From CAZRXG01 sp964603985 (GTDB lineage Bacteria; Chloroflexota; Anaerolineae; Aggregatilineales; UBA3940), in contig CAZRXG010000010.1 of assembly GCA_964603985.1 (NCBI GenBank), positions 1-64,000 on the forward strand: a DNA stretch of 64,000 bases. Reading direction: 5' to 3'. Every line of letters starts with the position of its first letter. Positions within the stretch are counted from its first letter, which is position 1. Under the pieces are notes generated by a model. That model was not told the DNA's origin, did not search any database, and was given only the letters and a program-made list of their open reading frames with translations. The translations under genes and the position numbers were made by a program. Positions 42,733 to 51,937 of the stretch are shown here, in pieces.

Positions 42733-44076
42733 ATGAAAATCGCCATCATCGGCGGGGGCACAGCCGGGCTGGCCGCCGCCTACGACCTCACCAAAGCCGG
42801 GCACGCCGCCACCATCTTCGAGGCCGAGCCCGATGTAGGCGGGCTGGCCGCCGGGTTCAAGGACGAACGGTGGGACTGGTCGCTGGAGAAGTTTTACCAT
42901 CACTGGTTCTACAACGATCACGACGTGCTCGACCTGATCGAGGAGCTGGGCTGCGCCCACAAGGTGTACTTCTCCACGCCGACCACCAGCTACTACCACG
43001 AGGCGGGCAGCTTCGCGCTTGACAGGGCCGTGCTGCCTATCCCGCTCCTAGCGCGGGTGGTCAACGTGCTCGGCATGCCGCATCTGTCCCTGATCGACAA
43101 ATTACGCTTCGGGCTGATGGGCCTGGTGATGACCCTCTACCGCAACGGGGTCACGTTGGAGAAGCACACCGCCGACACCTGGGCGCGGCGCTGGGTCGGC
43201 GACGCCGCCCACGAGCTGATCTGGCGTCCGATGCTGATCGCCAAGTTCGGGGCGCTGTACGACCGGGTCAACATGGCCTGGCTATGGGCGCGCCTCTACA
43301 AGCGCACCGCCCGGCTGGGCACCTACGAGGGTGGCTTCCAGGCGTTCATGGACGACCTCGCCGCGCGGGTGACCGGGCAGGGAGGCGAGTTAAGGCTGGG
43401 GACACCTGTGCGGGCGCTCACGCCTCGTCAGGGTGGCGGCTACACGGTTGGCTTTAGGGGCGGCTCACTGGACGTTGATCAGGTGCTGAGCACCACCTCG
43501 CCGCGCCTGCTGGCCCGCTTGGCCCCCGGCCTGCCGGACGACTACCGCCAAAAACTGGAGACGCTCGTCAGCGTGGGGGCGCTGTCGATGATCCTGGCGC
43601 TGGATCGCCAGTTGATGACCGACGGCACGTACTGGCTCAACCTGCCCGCCCGCAGCGCCGACAAGCGCGCCAACCCCTTTCCCTTCCTGGCGCTGGTGGA
43701 GCATACCAACTGGCTTGACAGGCAGCACTACGGCGGCGATCACCTGGTCTACCTGGGCGATTACCTGCCCGCCGACCACGAGCACTTCGGCCTGAGCGAC
43801 GACGAGCTGGCCGCACGGTATCTGCCCTCGCTGGCGCGGGTCGCCCCCGACTTTTCGACCGGCTGGATTCGGAAGCGGTGGGTGTTCCGCGCGCCCTACG
43901 CGCAGCCGGTGCCCTTCGTCAACCACTCGCAGACCATCCCCGCCATCCGCACGCCGCTGGCGGGCCTGTACTTCGCCTCGATGAGTCAGGTGTATCCCTG
44001 GGATCGGGGAACCAACTACGCGGTGGAGATCGGGCGGCGGGCGGCGCGGATGATGACCGAGGACGCCGCCGGGTAG
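42733..44076 (+). CDS. FAD-dependent oxidoreductase (protoporphyrinogen oxidase/UDP-galactopyranose mutase-like)
   Basis: 447 residues. N-terminal dinucleotide motif IIGGGTAGLAAAYDLTKAGH (residues 5-24) with an acidic residue (FEAEP) ending the second strand, then the GG doublet GGLAAGF. A middle substrate domain with WWxx-like aromatic stretches follows, and the flavin C-terminal motif GLYFASMSQVYPWDRGTNYA ends the protein. Similar enzymes act on sugar nucleotides, carotenoids or lipids. With a flippase-like gene just upstream, a role in glycan or polyprenyl metabolism is an inference. ATG 42733 has GAGG ten bases upstream. Confidence 0.82.
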   Translation: MKIAIIGGGTAGLAAAYDLTKAGHAATIFEAEPDVGGLAAGFKDERWDWSLEKFYHHWFYNDHDVLDLIEELGCAHKVYFSTPTTSYYHEAGSFALDRAVLPIPLLARVVNVLGMPHLSLIDKLRFGLMGLVMTLYRNGVTLEKHTADTWARRWVGDAAHELIWRPMLIAKFGALYDRVNMAWLWARLYKRTARLGTYEGGFQAFMDDLAARVTGQGGELRLGTPVRALTPRQGGGYTVGFRGGSLDVDQVLSTTSPRLLARLAPGLPDDYRQKLETLVSVGALSMILALDRQLMTDGTYWLNLPARSADKRANPFPFLALVEHTNWLDRQHYGGDHLVYLGDYLPADHEHFGLSDDELAARYLPSLARVAPDFSTGWIRKRWVFRAPYAQPVPFVNHSQTIPAIRTPLAGLYFASMSQVYPWDRGTNYAVEIGRRAARMMTEDAAG

Positions 44077-44086
44077 AAGGCGAATC

Positions 44087-44116
44087 AAAAACCTGGCACA
44101 CCAGGGGTGCCAGGTT
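44087..44116 (-). terminator. Terminator of tRNA-Gly
   Basis: A perfect 10-bp stem AACCTGGCAC/GTGCCAGGTT (44090-44099 with 44107-44116) is followed on the minus strand by T residues. Confidence 0.7.
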
Positions 44117-44128
44117 CGGAGTGGTCAG

Positions 44129-44200
44129 AGCGGGTAAGGGGACTCGAACCCCTGACATTCAGCTTGGGAAGCTGACGTTCTACCGCTGAACTATACCCGC
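44129..44200 (-). tRNA. tRNA-Gly (anticodon CCC)
   Basis: 72-base cloverleaf on the minus strand: acceptor GCGGGTA/TACCCGC, D stem GTTC/GAAC, anticodon stem TCAGC/GCTGA with loop TTCCCAA, T loop TTCGAGT. Anticodon CCC reads GGG. The discriminator is U, as usual for glycine. CCA is not encoded. Confidence 0.95.
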
Positions 44201-44210
44201 ATCAGGGCCA

Positions 44211-44238
44211 ATTATACATCGATTCCAGCAGATCGCAA
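44211..44238 (-). promoter_or_regulatory. Promoter of tRNA-Gly
   Basis: On the minus strand TTGCGA (44238-44233), a 16-base spacer and TATAAT (44216-44211) lie just upstream of the tRNA. Confidence 0.7.
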
Positions 44239-44285
44239 CGTCGGCGCGGCGTCGCCGCTCACCTCTCTTCCGGCCCCCGGTAAGG

Positions 44286-45146
44286 TCAGAAGTCGCGGCG
44301 GCTGAAGATCCACATCGCAAGCCCCAGCAGGGCCAGCGTGTAGATCGCCGCGTAGACGACAAATGCCGGGGAGGGCTGGCTGGTGACCGAAAAAGGCGAG
44401 ATCTGCAATCCAAACAGCGTGGCGGGCTGCATCAGTGTCGCCGCGTAGCGCCACAGCGCTTCGCTGGGCATCAGCAGGCTGGCGGTGATGCCGATGTCGC
44501 GCGCGGTCTGGCTGTTAAACAGCGTCCCGATCTGCTCCACCCAGCCGCCGACGAAGGCCACACCGTACAGCATGAAGCACAGGACGCCGTTAGCCAGCGT
44601 GCCCAGGATCGTGCCGCCGAGCAGCGTCACGCTCAGCACGGTCAGGCTCTCCAGGATCAGGGTCAGCAGGCCGCCCAGCGGGTTGGGCGGCAGGTAGCCG
44701 GTGATCACGAAAATCGGGATCATGACGCCCAGTGCGAGCATGGCGGTGTAGAGTGTCATCATCGCGGCGTGGCCCAGCCACTTGCCCAGCACGATCTCCC
44801 AGCGGCGGATCGGCTTGGCGGCGATGGCGTGGATGGTGTTGTTCGCGATCTCGGAGGAGATCGTGCCCACGGCCGTCAGCACGGTCACCATCACGACCAG
44901 GAAGTTGACCACGTACAGGCCGACGGTCAGAAACGTGCTGGAAAACATAGTGAACTCGCGGCCTGTCATCCTGTCCATACTGCGGGTAAAGTCGCTGTAT
45001 GCGAAGTAGAACCCGGTCGAGAACAGCGCGATGAAGGTGAGCCCCATCGCCAGGCCGAGCCACAGTAGCTTGCGCCGCCGGGCCTCGTGAAAGGTCAGGC
45101 GGGTGATGACGCCGATCTGGTACAGCGAACCCGGTGCGGTTGTCAT
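44286..45146 (-). CDS. ABC transporter permease
   Basis: 286 residues with six helices and the ABC2-type layout: a basic start, one helix at about 25-48, a soluble loop, then a cluster of five helices ending at about 280. IANNTIHAIAAKPIRRWEIVLGKWLGH is the typical coupling region. It would form the membrane channel of an exporter or a lipid transporter. The start overlaps the stop of the ATPase gene as ATGA, so the two products form one transporter. The substrate is unknown. Confidence 0.88.
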   Translation of the reverse strand: MTTAPGSLYQIGVITRLTFHEARRRKLLWLGLAMGLTFIALFSTGFYFAYSDFTRSMDRMTGREFTMFSSTFLTVGLYVVNFLVVMVTVLTAVGTISSEIANNTIHAIAAKPIRRWEIVLGKWLGHAAMMTLYTAMLALGVMIPIFVITGYLPPNPLGGLLTLILESLTVLSVTLLGGTILGTLANGVLCFMLYGVAFVGGWVEQIGTLFNSQTARDIGITASLLMPSEALWRYAATLMQPATLFGLQISPFSVTSQPSPAFVVYAAIYTLALLGLAMWIFSRRDF

Positions 45147-46078
45147 CGGACTGGCTCCTCCTCTGCTGCCTGGTCTTCCATGATCTGCACGAAGAGTTCT
45201 TCGAGCGACAGGTGGGTGGGGGAGAGCGCGTAGACGCGCATGCCCTGCCCGACCAGCCAGGCATTGAGTTCCGGCAGGCGGCTCTCGTCCGGCAGCGTGA
45301 GGGCGACCTCGCGCCCGTTGACCTGTACGAGGCGCTCACCCCATCCGGCCAGGTCGTCGAGCAGCCCCGGCGGCACCGCGTCGAGGCGCAGGCGCACGCG
45401 CACCAGCCCGGCTGACAGCTCGTCTATCGCCCCGGCCCGCACCACGCGCCCCTGCCGGATGAAGGCCACACGGTCGCAGGTCACCTCGACCTCGCTCAGC
45501 AGGTGCGAGTTCAAAAAGATGGTCGTGCCCTCGTCGCGGGCCTCGCGGATCACGTCGCGCACCAGCAGCCGCCCGAAGGGGTCCAGGCCGGAAGTCGGCT
45601 CATCGAGGAAGACCAGCCTGGGGCGCGGCAGCAGTGCCATCGCCAGCCCGATGCGCTGGAGCATCCCCTTGGAGTAAGCCTTCAACTGCTTGTGCGAGGC
45701 GTCGGCCAGCCCGACCCGCTCCATCAGGTCGGTGATGCGGTCGGCGCGGTCGGCCTTGCTCATGCCGTAGAGCTGCCCGTGCAGATCGAGGAACTCGTCG
45801 GCGTGCAGCCACTCGTGGAAGCGGAAGTGCTCCGGCAGAAAGCCGACCCCGACGCGGGCCTGTGGGTCCTCGATAGGCGTGCCCAACAGCAGGCCGCTTC
45901 CGGAGTCGGGCCGGACCAGCCCCAGCAGCATCTTGATCGAGGTCGTCTTGCCCGCGCCGTTCGGGCCGAGAAAGCCAAACACCTCGCCGCGCCTGACGCT
46001 CAGCGTCAGTGCTTCGACGGCGACCGTGTCCTCGTTGTACACCTTGCGAAGCTCGAAAGTCTCAATGGCATCGCCCAT
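45143..46078 (-). CDS. ABC transporter ATP-binding protein
   Basis: 311 residues. Walker A GPNGAGKTT (about 39-47), Q loop, signature YSKGMLQRIGLA, Walker B LVFLDEPTSGLDP, and switch His in LNSHLLSEVE. The C-terminal 90 residues (DELSAGLVRVRLRLDAV onward) form the small regulatory domain often seen in ABC-2 exporter ATPases. It drives the permease encoded by the overlapping downstream gene. Confidence 0.93.
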   Translation of the reverse strand: MGDAIETFELRKVYNEDTVAVEALTLSVRRGEVFGFLGPNGAGKTTSIKMLLGLVRPDSGSGLLLGTPIEDPQARVGVGFLPEHFRFHEWLHADEFLDLHGQLYGMSKADRADRITDLMERVGLADASHKQLKAYSKGMLQRIGLAMALLPRPRLVFLDEPTSGLDPFGRLLVRDVIREARDEGTTIFLNSHLLSEVEVTCDRVAFIRQGRVVRAGAIDELSAGLVRVRLRLDAVPPGLLDDLAGWGERLVQVNGREVALTLPDESRLPELNAWLVGQGMRVYALSPTHLSLEELFVQIMEDQAAEEEPVR

Positions 46079-46159
46079 ATGTTATCCTTCACGCCGTGAA
46101 TGTATCCGGTCTCCTGTCGGGAAACTGCGCCGGACACCATCATACCGCCAATCGAGGGA

Positions 46160-46198
46160 AATGACACAGGCGGGGTGACGATCTCACCCCACCTGTGT
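46160..46198 (-). terminator. Terminator of the sigma/anti-sigma operon
   Basis: ACACAGGTGGGGTGA (46198-46184) pairs with TCACCCCGCCTGTGT (46178-46164), one mismatch, 5-base loop, then CATTT. Confidence 0.65.
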
Positions 46199-46218
46199 GT
46201 CGATCCGGCTATCGCGGG

Positions 46219-47373
46219 TTACTTGAGCGAGTCGGCGATGTCCATCAGATCGGAGGTGCCGATGTCTTCGCCGGTGATCATGTACACCTTCCCGCCCTTC
46301 TGCCACAGCAGCGTCCTGTTCCTGTGGTACATGCCGTTGTCGTCGATGTCCCCCTGCTCCTCGAAGAACAGACCGGTGGTGCCGTCCACGTTGATCTCCT
46401 GCACGGTAGCCAGGTCGGTCGGGATCGGCAGGACGAGCGTGGTCGTCCAGTCGATCTTCTCGCTCAGGCGGGCGGCTTCCTCAGGCGACATGCCGAGCAG
46501 TTGCAGCATTGCCTCGCCGAGCTGCTGCGGGTCGATGTCGCCCGGAACCTCGGCCTCCGGGCTGGGCATCTGCGCCACCACGAAGCTACCCGAATCATCT
46601 TCCTCGCCGTAGTCGTCGTAGGCCAGCGCCACGCCCGCCGGGATGGTTATCTCGAAGGGCTGCCCATCGATCTCTTCGGGCAGAAGCTCCGGGTCAAGGC
46701 CCAGCACGCTGAAGACCTCGCGCATCGCCTCGAGATTCGGGGTGAAGCGCGCCTTTTGCAGCTCGCTGACCGTGATCTCCGATGGGTCGCCGTAGCCTTT
46801 CGGTACGCGCAGCTTGAACCCGACCACGTCGGCGGCCTCGTCCAGCGAGTCAACTTCGTAGACATCACCCTCTTCCAGGATCTCCTGCTCGCCGAAGTAC
46901 ATGTTCTCGTCAATCGCCTCGTTGATCTCCTCCAGCCGCTCCGGGGAGACTTCAACGACGACGAAGCGCTCGACGCGGAACAGGCTCAGGAACTCGCTGG
47001 CGAGGGCGCGAACCGGCGCGAGCGAGAACAGACCGGCGAGAACAACCAGCGCGGCGACGCCGGTCAGGACGCGCTGGAGGCGTTTGTCACTCCTGATTTT
47101 TTCAAACATGGGTATCACGTGTCTCCTTTCCTTATCTTCCATCAGTGTGGTTTGCAGGTCGGCCAGGGCACGCCGGGCGTCGGCCCGCTCAAACGGGCCG
47201 GGGCTGAGCGCGGACAGCAGTCGCGAGACGCGGCCCGCGTCGGCCTCTAAGAGACGCAGGCGCTCCTGACAAACCTGACACGTTGCAACGTGTGCCTCGA
47301 CGGCTTGCTGCTCTTCAGGCGGGAGTTGCCGGTCCCGGTATGCCATGAGCGTGCCGTCGTTAAGATGACGCAT
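46219..47373 (-). CDS. Anti-sigma factor with zinc-binding N-terminus (putative)
   Basis: 384 residues. The N-terminus carries the zinc motif HVATCQVC (His28, Cys32, Cys35) of ZAS anti-sigma factors. A hydrophobic helix at about 100-120 (VLTGVAALVVLAGLFSLAPV) anchors it in the membrane, with a 260-residue outer domain. Its start lies inside the sigma factor gene, which it overlaps by 14 bases; GAGGAGG is 9 bases upstream. It should hold the sigma factor until a signal arrives. The outer domain is not recognised and is probably the sensor. Confidence 0.85.
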   Translation of the reverse strand: MRHLNDGTLMAYRDRQLPPEEQQAVEAHVATCQVCQERLRLLEADAGRVSRLLSALSPGPFERADARRALADLQTTLMEDKERRHVIPMFEKIRSDKRLQRVLTGVAALVVLAGLFSLAPVRALASEFLSLFRVERFVVVEVSPERLEEINEAIDENMYFGEQEILEEGDVYEVDSLDEAADVVGFKLRVPKGYGDPSEITVSELQKARFTPNLEAMREVFSVLGLDPELLPEEIDGQPFEITIPAGVALAYDDYGEEDDSGSFVVAQMPSPEAEVPGDIDPQQLGEAMLQLLGMSPEEAARLSEKIDWTTTLVLPIPTDLATVQEINVDGTTGLFFEEQGDIDDNGMYHRNRTLLWQKGGKVYMITGEDIGTSDLMDIADSLK

Positions 47374-47944
47374 TCTCGAATTCCTCCTCACCATACGCGG
47401 CGCGGAACGCCCGTTGTGCGCGCGCCAACAGCGTGCCGACCGAGCCGGGTGCAACGTCGACAATGTCCGCCAGTTCGCGGTAGCTGAAGCCCATCTCACG
47501 CAGGATGAGCAGCTTGGCCGCACGTGGGGGGAGCTTCGCCAGCGCCACCCGCACGCGCTGCCGGGCCTCCCGGCGGGCGACCTCGTCTTCGGTGCGGGGC
47601 GGGGGTTCGACGGCCTGGCCTGCGGCGCGTTCACGGTGGGCACGGCGGCGCTCGGCGCGGAGGGCGTTGTAGCCGCTGTTGACGGCCACGCGGTACAGCC
47701 AGCCCGCGACGTTCTCCCCGTGTTGGAGCGGACGCTGGTAGAGTTTCATGAACACGTCCTGCGCGAGGTCTTCCGCCTCGTGGCGGGTGCCTGTCAGGCG
47801 GAACAGTACACCGTAAACCATGTCGTAGTGCCGTTGGAAAAGCTCCACGAAGGAGGCTTCGTCCCCCTCGTGGAAGCGCCGCAGCAGCAGCGCGTCGGAA
47901 GTTATCGTCACTGGATCGTCCCCGTCTGCAATCATTACACCCAT
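47360..47944 (-). CDS. ECF-type RNA polymerase sigma factor
   Basis: 194 residues. Region 2 reads YDMVYGVLFRLTGTRHEAEDLAQDVFMKLYQR and region 4 reads LPPRAAKLLILREMGFSYRELADIVDVAPGSVGTLLARAQRA. Region 3 is absent, as in ECF sigma factors. The target promoters are unknown; none can be recognised by sequence here. I chose ATG 47944 (AGAGG just upstream); 47935 and GTG 47959 are alternatives. The anti-sigma gene overlaps its end. Confidence 0.9.
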   Translation of the reverse strand: MGVMIADGDDPVTITSDALLLRRFHEGDEASFVELFQRHYDMVYGVLFRLTGTRHEAEDLAQDVFMKLYQRPLQHGENVAGWLYRVAVNSGYNALRAERRRAHRERAAGQAVEPPPRTEDEVARREARQRVRVALAKLPPRAAKLLILREMGFSYRELADIVDVAPGSVGTLLARAQRAFRAAYGEEEFENASS

Positions 47945-48063
47945 CACCCCTCTAAACACCCCGCGACCGTGTTTTGTGACAGGGTCGTCTGGTCGTCCTG
48001 TGCCGCCGGAGCGGGGCCGATTTCGGTCCTGATGAAGAGTACCAGATCTGGCGGTGCGGCATC

Positions 48064-48104
48064 AAAAAACGGCCTCTCGCTCTGTTTTCAGGAGCGAGAA
48101 GCCG
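48064..48104 (-). terminator. Terminator after the DUF4342 gene
   Basis: CGGCTTCTCGCTC (48104-48092) pairs with GAGCGAGAGGCCG (48082-48070), one G-U pair, 9-base loop, then six T (48069-48064). Confidence 0.85.
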
Positions 48105-48126
48105 CTTTCCCGGCAAGGCCGGGGGG

Positions 48127-48381
48127 CTATTCTTCGATCCGCTCGACGACGATTGAGCAGTTGGTGACCAGCGCCGCAATCGCGCCAATCGCCGCCCACA
48201 CCGGTATGAGCGCAATGCCAACCACGCCCAACGTGAGCGGAACCTCGATCAGCGTACTGCCTTCCTCGTTCTTGATGATGAGGCGGCGGACGTTGCCCTC
48301 GTGTACGATCTCCCTGACCTTGGCGACCAGGCGCTCGCCGGAAACCCGAAATTCCTCAGTCTTGACTTTTTCCTCACTCAT
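48127..48381 (-). CDS. DUF4342 domain protein
   Basis: 84 residues. Features of the family: EEFRVSGERLVAKVREIVHEGNVRRLII followed by a hydrophobic helix (VPLTLGVVGIALIPVWAAIGAIAALV). It is a small membrane-associated protein of unknown role. AGGAG lies before the ATG. A strong terminator follows. The longer frame to 48567 is not supported. Confidence 0.85.
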   Translation of the reverse strand: MSEEKVKTEEFRVSGERLVAKVREIVHEGNVRRLIIKNEEGSTLIEVPLTLGVVGIALIPVWAAIGAIAALVTNCSIVVERIEE

Positions 48382-48610
48382 TTGTCCTCTCCTTGCATAG
48401 GTGCAGTCTTTCGTCCTGCGCCACCCACGCTGCCGCGTGCGGCGGCGGCATTCTACTATCCCTGTACGCGCAGAGTGTGGCCAGGGTTCCTGATTGTTGC
48501 TCGATTCGCGGATCTCGGCCACATCGTGACCGGACTCTCGCCAATGTGACGGGCCAGGGACAGGCAACTCGTGCTGTGTTAAGTTGGTTTTGGACGCATT
48601 GTCGCCCAGG

Positions 48611-48725
48611 CCCTCACCCGCCTTCGCCCGACCTACGGTCGCGACCTCCGGTCGCGCTCAGTCTGCCCTCTCCCTCAGGGAGAGGGCGAATCGAGGACGG
48701 CCTAGCCGTCCGAGATGGGTGAGGG
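48611..48725. repeat. Nested-palindrome intergenic repeat
   Basis: Outer arms CCCTCACCC (48611-48619) and GGGTGAGGG (48717-48725) enclose four inner palindromes: CGACC-GGTCG (48629-48641), GCGACC-GGTCGC (48641-48655), GCCCTCTCCCT with its complement (48665-48687), and GGACGG-CCGTCC (48695-48711). It lies in the 460-base gap 48382-48841, which holds no gene. It has the look of a dispersed, mobile-type intergenic element. Confidence 0.7.
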
Positions 48726-48786
48726 CAGTATCGCAATCGACGCAATCGAGGAGCAGTTTAGCAGTATATGCAAGGCTCAGTAACCC

Positions 48787-48815
48787 AAAAGGCCGACCCC
48801 GCTGTGAGGTCGGCC
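48787..48815 (-). terminator. Terminator of the nuo operon
   Basis: GGCCGACC (48815-48808) pairs with GGTCGGCC (48798-48791), followed by TTTT (48790-48787). It sits 27 bases after the nuoN stop. Confidence 0.8.
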
Positions 48816-48841
48816 TCCGTGTTCTTATGTTGGCTCTATCG

Positions 48842-50344
48842 CTATCCGGTGAGCAGCAGCAGCGCGGCCTGTGCCATGTCGTAGAAGGGGGTGGGGAAGA
48901 TGCCCAGCAAGAACGTGCCGATGGCCGTCACGGCCAACGCCAGCCCCAGCGGGAGCCGCACCGTGACCGCGCCCTCACCTTCACGCATCCACATCACGAC
49001 CACCACGCGCAGGTAGTAGAACGCGCTTATCAAGCTCGTCAACGCGCCGACGATCAGCGCAATAACGAGCAGCGTGGCCGGCAGCGGCGCGGCGATCCCG
49101 GCGGCTTCAATCCCCGCCTTGAACACGAACACCTTCCCGATCATGCCCGCGCTGGGCGGGAAGCCGATCAGTGAGAACATGAAGAGCGACATCATGATCG
49201 CTATCAGGGGGCGCGTCCTGGCCAGCCCGGCGAAGTCGTCGATCTGGTTGCCGCTCCCGTCGTCCCGCTCGACAGCAATCGCCACCGCGAACGCGCCCAG
49301 GTTGGTGAACGTGTAGGCCAGCAGGTAGAAGATCGCCGAGGTGACCGCAGCGTCCGGGTCAACCTGCGCGGCTGCGACCGCGACCAGGATGTACCCCGCG
49401 TGGGCGATGCTGGAGTAGGCCAGCATGCGCTTGATGTTGGTCTGCGAGATGGCGACCACGTTGCCCAGGATCATCGTCAGACAGGCGATGATCGACACCA
49501 GGATGCCCCACTCGGTCGCGATCTCCGGGAAGGCACCGACCAGCACGCGCAGCAGCGCGGCGAACCCGCCCGCCTTGGCCCCGACCGACATGAAGGCCGT
49601 CACCGGCGTGGGCGCGCCCTCGTACACGTCAGGCGTCCACATGTGGAAGGGCACCGCGGCCACCTTGAAGCCCAACCCGACCAGCACCAGCCCCATACCG
49701 ATGAAGGCCAGGATCGGGTTGGTGGCCTCGCCGGACAGCGCCGCGACGATGCCCGACAGGGCGGTCGTCTGGGTGCCGCCGTAGACCAGCGCGATGCCGT
49801 ACACCAGGAAGCCGCTGGCGAACGCGCCCAGCAGGAAGTACTTCATCGCCGATTCTTCGGACTTGACGTGCGGGCGCGCAAACCCGGCCAGCACGTAGAG
49901 CGGGATGCTGAGCAGCTCCAGCGCCAGGAAGACGACGATCAGGTCGGCGGCCATCGACATGAACACCATGCCCGACGTGGTGAACAGCAGCAGTGTGTAG
50001 TACTCACCACGCTCGATGCCGCGCCGGGGCAGGTAGTTCTGGGCGACCAGGATGCCGATAAAGGCTGCCAGCAGGAACACCCCCTGCAAAAACAGGGCGA
50101 AGCCGTCAACGATCAGCATGCCGCCGAACACGGGCAGCGCCGCGCCGGGAGGGTGCCCAATCGCCTGTAGGGCGAGCACCACCGCCGAGGCAACCACCAG
50201 CCCCACGGCCAGCCAGGCCGTCCAATATTTGTGTTTGGGGTCAATGAACAGGTCTACGATAACCAGCACGCACGCCCCCAGCACCAGCACCAGGGCCGGG
50301 GAAATGGCGACCAGGTTGATCGCTCCGAGTGTTGGGAGCTGCAT
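48842..50344 (-). CDS. nuoN: NADH-quinone oxidoreductase subunit N
   Basis: Antiporter-like proton-pumping subunit in the membrane arm of complex I. 500 residues, about 14 helices, with the conserved KVAAVPFHMWTPDVYEGAPTPVTAFMSV block, which holds the pump Lys (within GFKVAAVPF), and AGYILV. It is the last gene of the operon and is followed by a terminator. AGAGGAAG precedes the ATG. Confidence 0.95.
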   Translation of the reverse strand: MQLPTLGAINLVAISPALVLVLGACVLVIVDLFIDPKHKYWTAWLAVGLVVASAVVLALQAIGHPPGAALPVFGGMLIVDGFALFLQGVFLLAAFIGILVAQNYLPRRGIERGEYYTLLLFTTSGMVFMSMAADLIVVFLALELLSIPLYVLAGFARPHVKSEESAMKYFLLGAFASGFLVYGIALVYGGTQTTALSGIVAALSGEATNPILAFIGMGLVLVGLGFKVAAVPFHMWTPDVYEGAPTPVTAFMSVGAKAGGFAALLRVLVGAFPEIATEWGILVSIIACLTMILGNVVAISQTNIKRMLAYSSIAHAGYILVAVAAAQVDPDAAVTSAIFYLLAYTFTNLGAFAVAIAVERDDGSGNQIDDFAGLARTRPLIAIMMSLFMFSLIGFPPSAGMIGKVFVFKAGIEAAGIAAPLPATLLVIALIVGALTSLISAFYYLRVVVVMWMREGEGAVTVRLPLGLALAVTAIGTFLLGIFPTPFYDMAQAALLLLTG

Positions 50345-50361
50345 CGTTACTTCCTCTCGCG

Positions 50362-51867
50362 TTAGGGCAGGCTGGCAGCGATGGACGGCATCACACCCAG
50401 CAGCACCTGCACCGACGGTGCCATCAGGTCGAAGAACGGCTTGGCGTACAGTCCGATCCAGAAGATCAGGATCACGATCGGGACCAGCGTCACCACCTCG
50501 CGGAAGCTGAGGTCGATCAACTTTTCGTTTTCGGCCTTATCCAGCGGCCCCAGAAAGACCTTCTGGAACATGAAGAGCAGGTAGATGGCGGCCATGATGA
50601 TGCCCAGTGCAGCGAAGACGACGAACAGCCAGGGCCGCGCGCCCAGCGAGGGCGCGTTGAACGACCCCAGCAGGATGGTGAACTCGCCGACGAAGCCGTT
50701 CAGGCCGGGCAGTCCCATCGAGGACAGCGTGACGATCAGCATCAGCGCGCTGTAGACGGGCATCACCCGCCAGACGCCGCCGAAGGCGTCCAGGTCGCGC
50801 GTGTGGCGGCGCTCGTAGATCATGCCGACCAGCAAGAATAACGCGCCCGTGCTCAGCCCGTGGTTGATCATCTGAAGAATCGCGCCCTGGATGCCGATCG
50901 GGTTGAGCGAGGCGATGCCCAGCATCACGAAGCCCAGGTGACTCACCGACGAATAGGCGACCAGCTTCTTCACATCGGTCTGGGCGTAGCTGACCCACGC
51001 GCCGTATATAATGCCGATCACGGCCAGCGCCGCGATGTAGGGCGCAAAGGTGACCGACGCGTTGGGGAAGAGCGGCAGGTTAAAGCGGATGAAGCCATAA
51101 GTCCCCATCTTAAGCAAGACACCGGCCAGGATGACCGAGCCTGCCGTTGGCGCTTCGACGTGTGCGTCGGGCAACCAGGAGTGCAGCGGCCAGATCGGCA
51201 CCTTGATGGCGAAGGCGATGCCGAAGGCCAGGAACAGCCACAACTCCAGCGCGCGCGGGATGTCGAGGCCGATCAGGTCGGGCAGGAAGAACGTCCCGCC
51301 CCGGATGCCCAGCCACAGGATCGCCAGCAGCATCAGGATCGACCCGGCCATCGTGTACAGGAAGAACTTGATGGCGGCGTACAGGCGGTTCGGGCCGCCC
51401 CACAGGCCGATCAGGAAGTACATCGGCACCAGGGTGAACTCCCAGAAGATGTAAAACAGGAAGAGGTCGGTCGCCATGAACACGCCCACCATGCCGACCT
51501 CAAGCAGCAGCATGAAGGCGTAGTATGCCTTGAGGCGGTCCTCGATGGCCGACCACGACGAGAGAATGGCAATCGGGCTGAGCAGCGTGGTCAGCAGCAC
51601 CAGCAGGATGCTCAGGCCATCGACGCCCAGCGCATAGCTGATGTTGGCGCTGGGAATCCAGTCAACGCGGCCTGCCCAGTGCATCTGGCCGTCCAGCGCG
51701 AACGGCTTGCTGAGCAAGAAGAGCGAGACGACGAAGGTGACGAGCGAGAAGAAGAACGCCGTCCACTTCATGAAGTTCTCGAACTTGCGCGGCGTCAGGA
51801 TGACGACCACAAAGCCGATCAACGGCAGCGCCAGAATAAGTGTGAGAAAGGTTGGAAAATTCGACAT
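50362..51867 (-). CDS. nuoM: NADH-quinone oxidoreductase subunit M
   Basis: Second antiporter-like subunit of complex I, 501 residues. Typical blocks: LYIFWEFTLVPMYFLIGLWGG (read here FLFYIFWEFTLVPMYF), KVPIWPLHSWLPDAHVEAP, YGFIRFNLPLFP and SVSHLGFVMLGIAS. The key Glu of WEFTLVPM and Lys of FAIKVPIWP are in place. GAGGAG lies 7 bases before the ATG. A 17-base gap separates it from nuoN. Confidence 0.96.
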   Translation of the reverse strand: MSNFPTFLTLILALPLIGFVVVILTPRKFENFMKWTAFFFSLVTFVVSLFLLSKPFALDGQMHWAGRVDWIPSANISYALGVDGLSILLVLLTTLLSPIAILSSWSAIEDRLKAYYAFMLLLEVGMVGVFMATDLFLFYIFWEFTLVPMYFLIGLWGGPNRLYAAIKFFLYTMAGSILMLLAILWLGIRGGTFFLPDLIGLDIPRALELWLFLAFGIAFAIKVPIWPLHSWLPDAHVEAPTAGSVILAGVLLKMGTYGFIRFNLPLFPNASVTFAPYIAALAVIGIIYGAWVSYAQTDVKKLVAYSSVSHLGFVMLGIASLNPIGIQGAILQMINHGLSTGALFLLVGMIYERRHTRDLDAFGGVWRVMPVYSALMLIVTLSSMGLPGLNGFVGEFTILLGSFNAPSLGARPWLFVVFAALGIIMAAIYLLFMFQKVFLGPLDKAENEKLIDLSFREVVTLVPIVILIFWIGLYAKPFFDLMAPSVQVLLGVMPSIAASLP

Positions 51868-51937
51868 ACCTGCTCCTCGCGGTAGCGGTAGCGTTCGTCC
51901 CGCCCCTCAAGCGATCAGGGCGGAAGCTACAGGCTCA

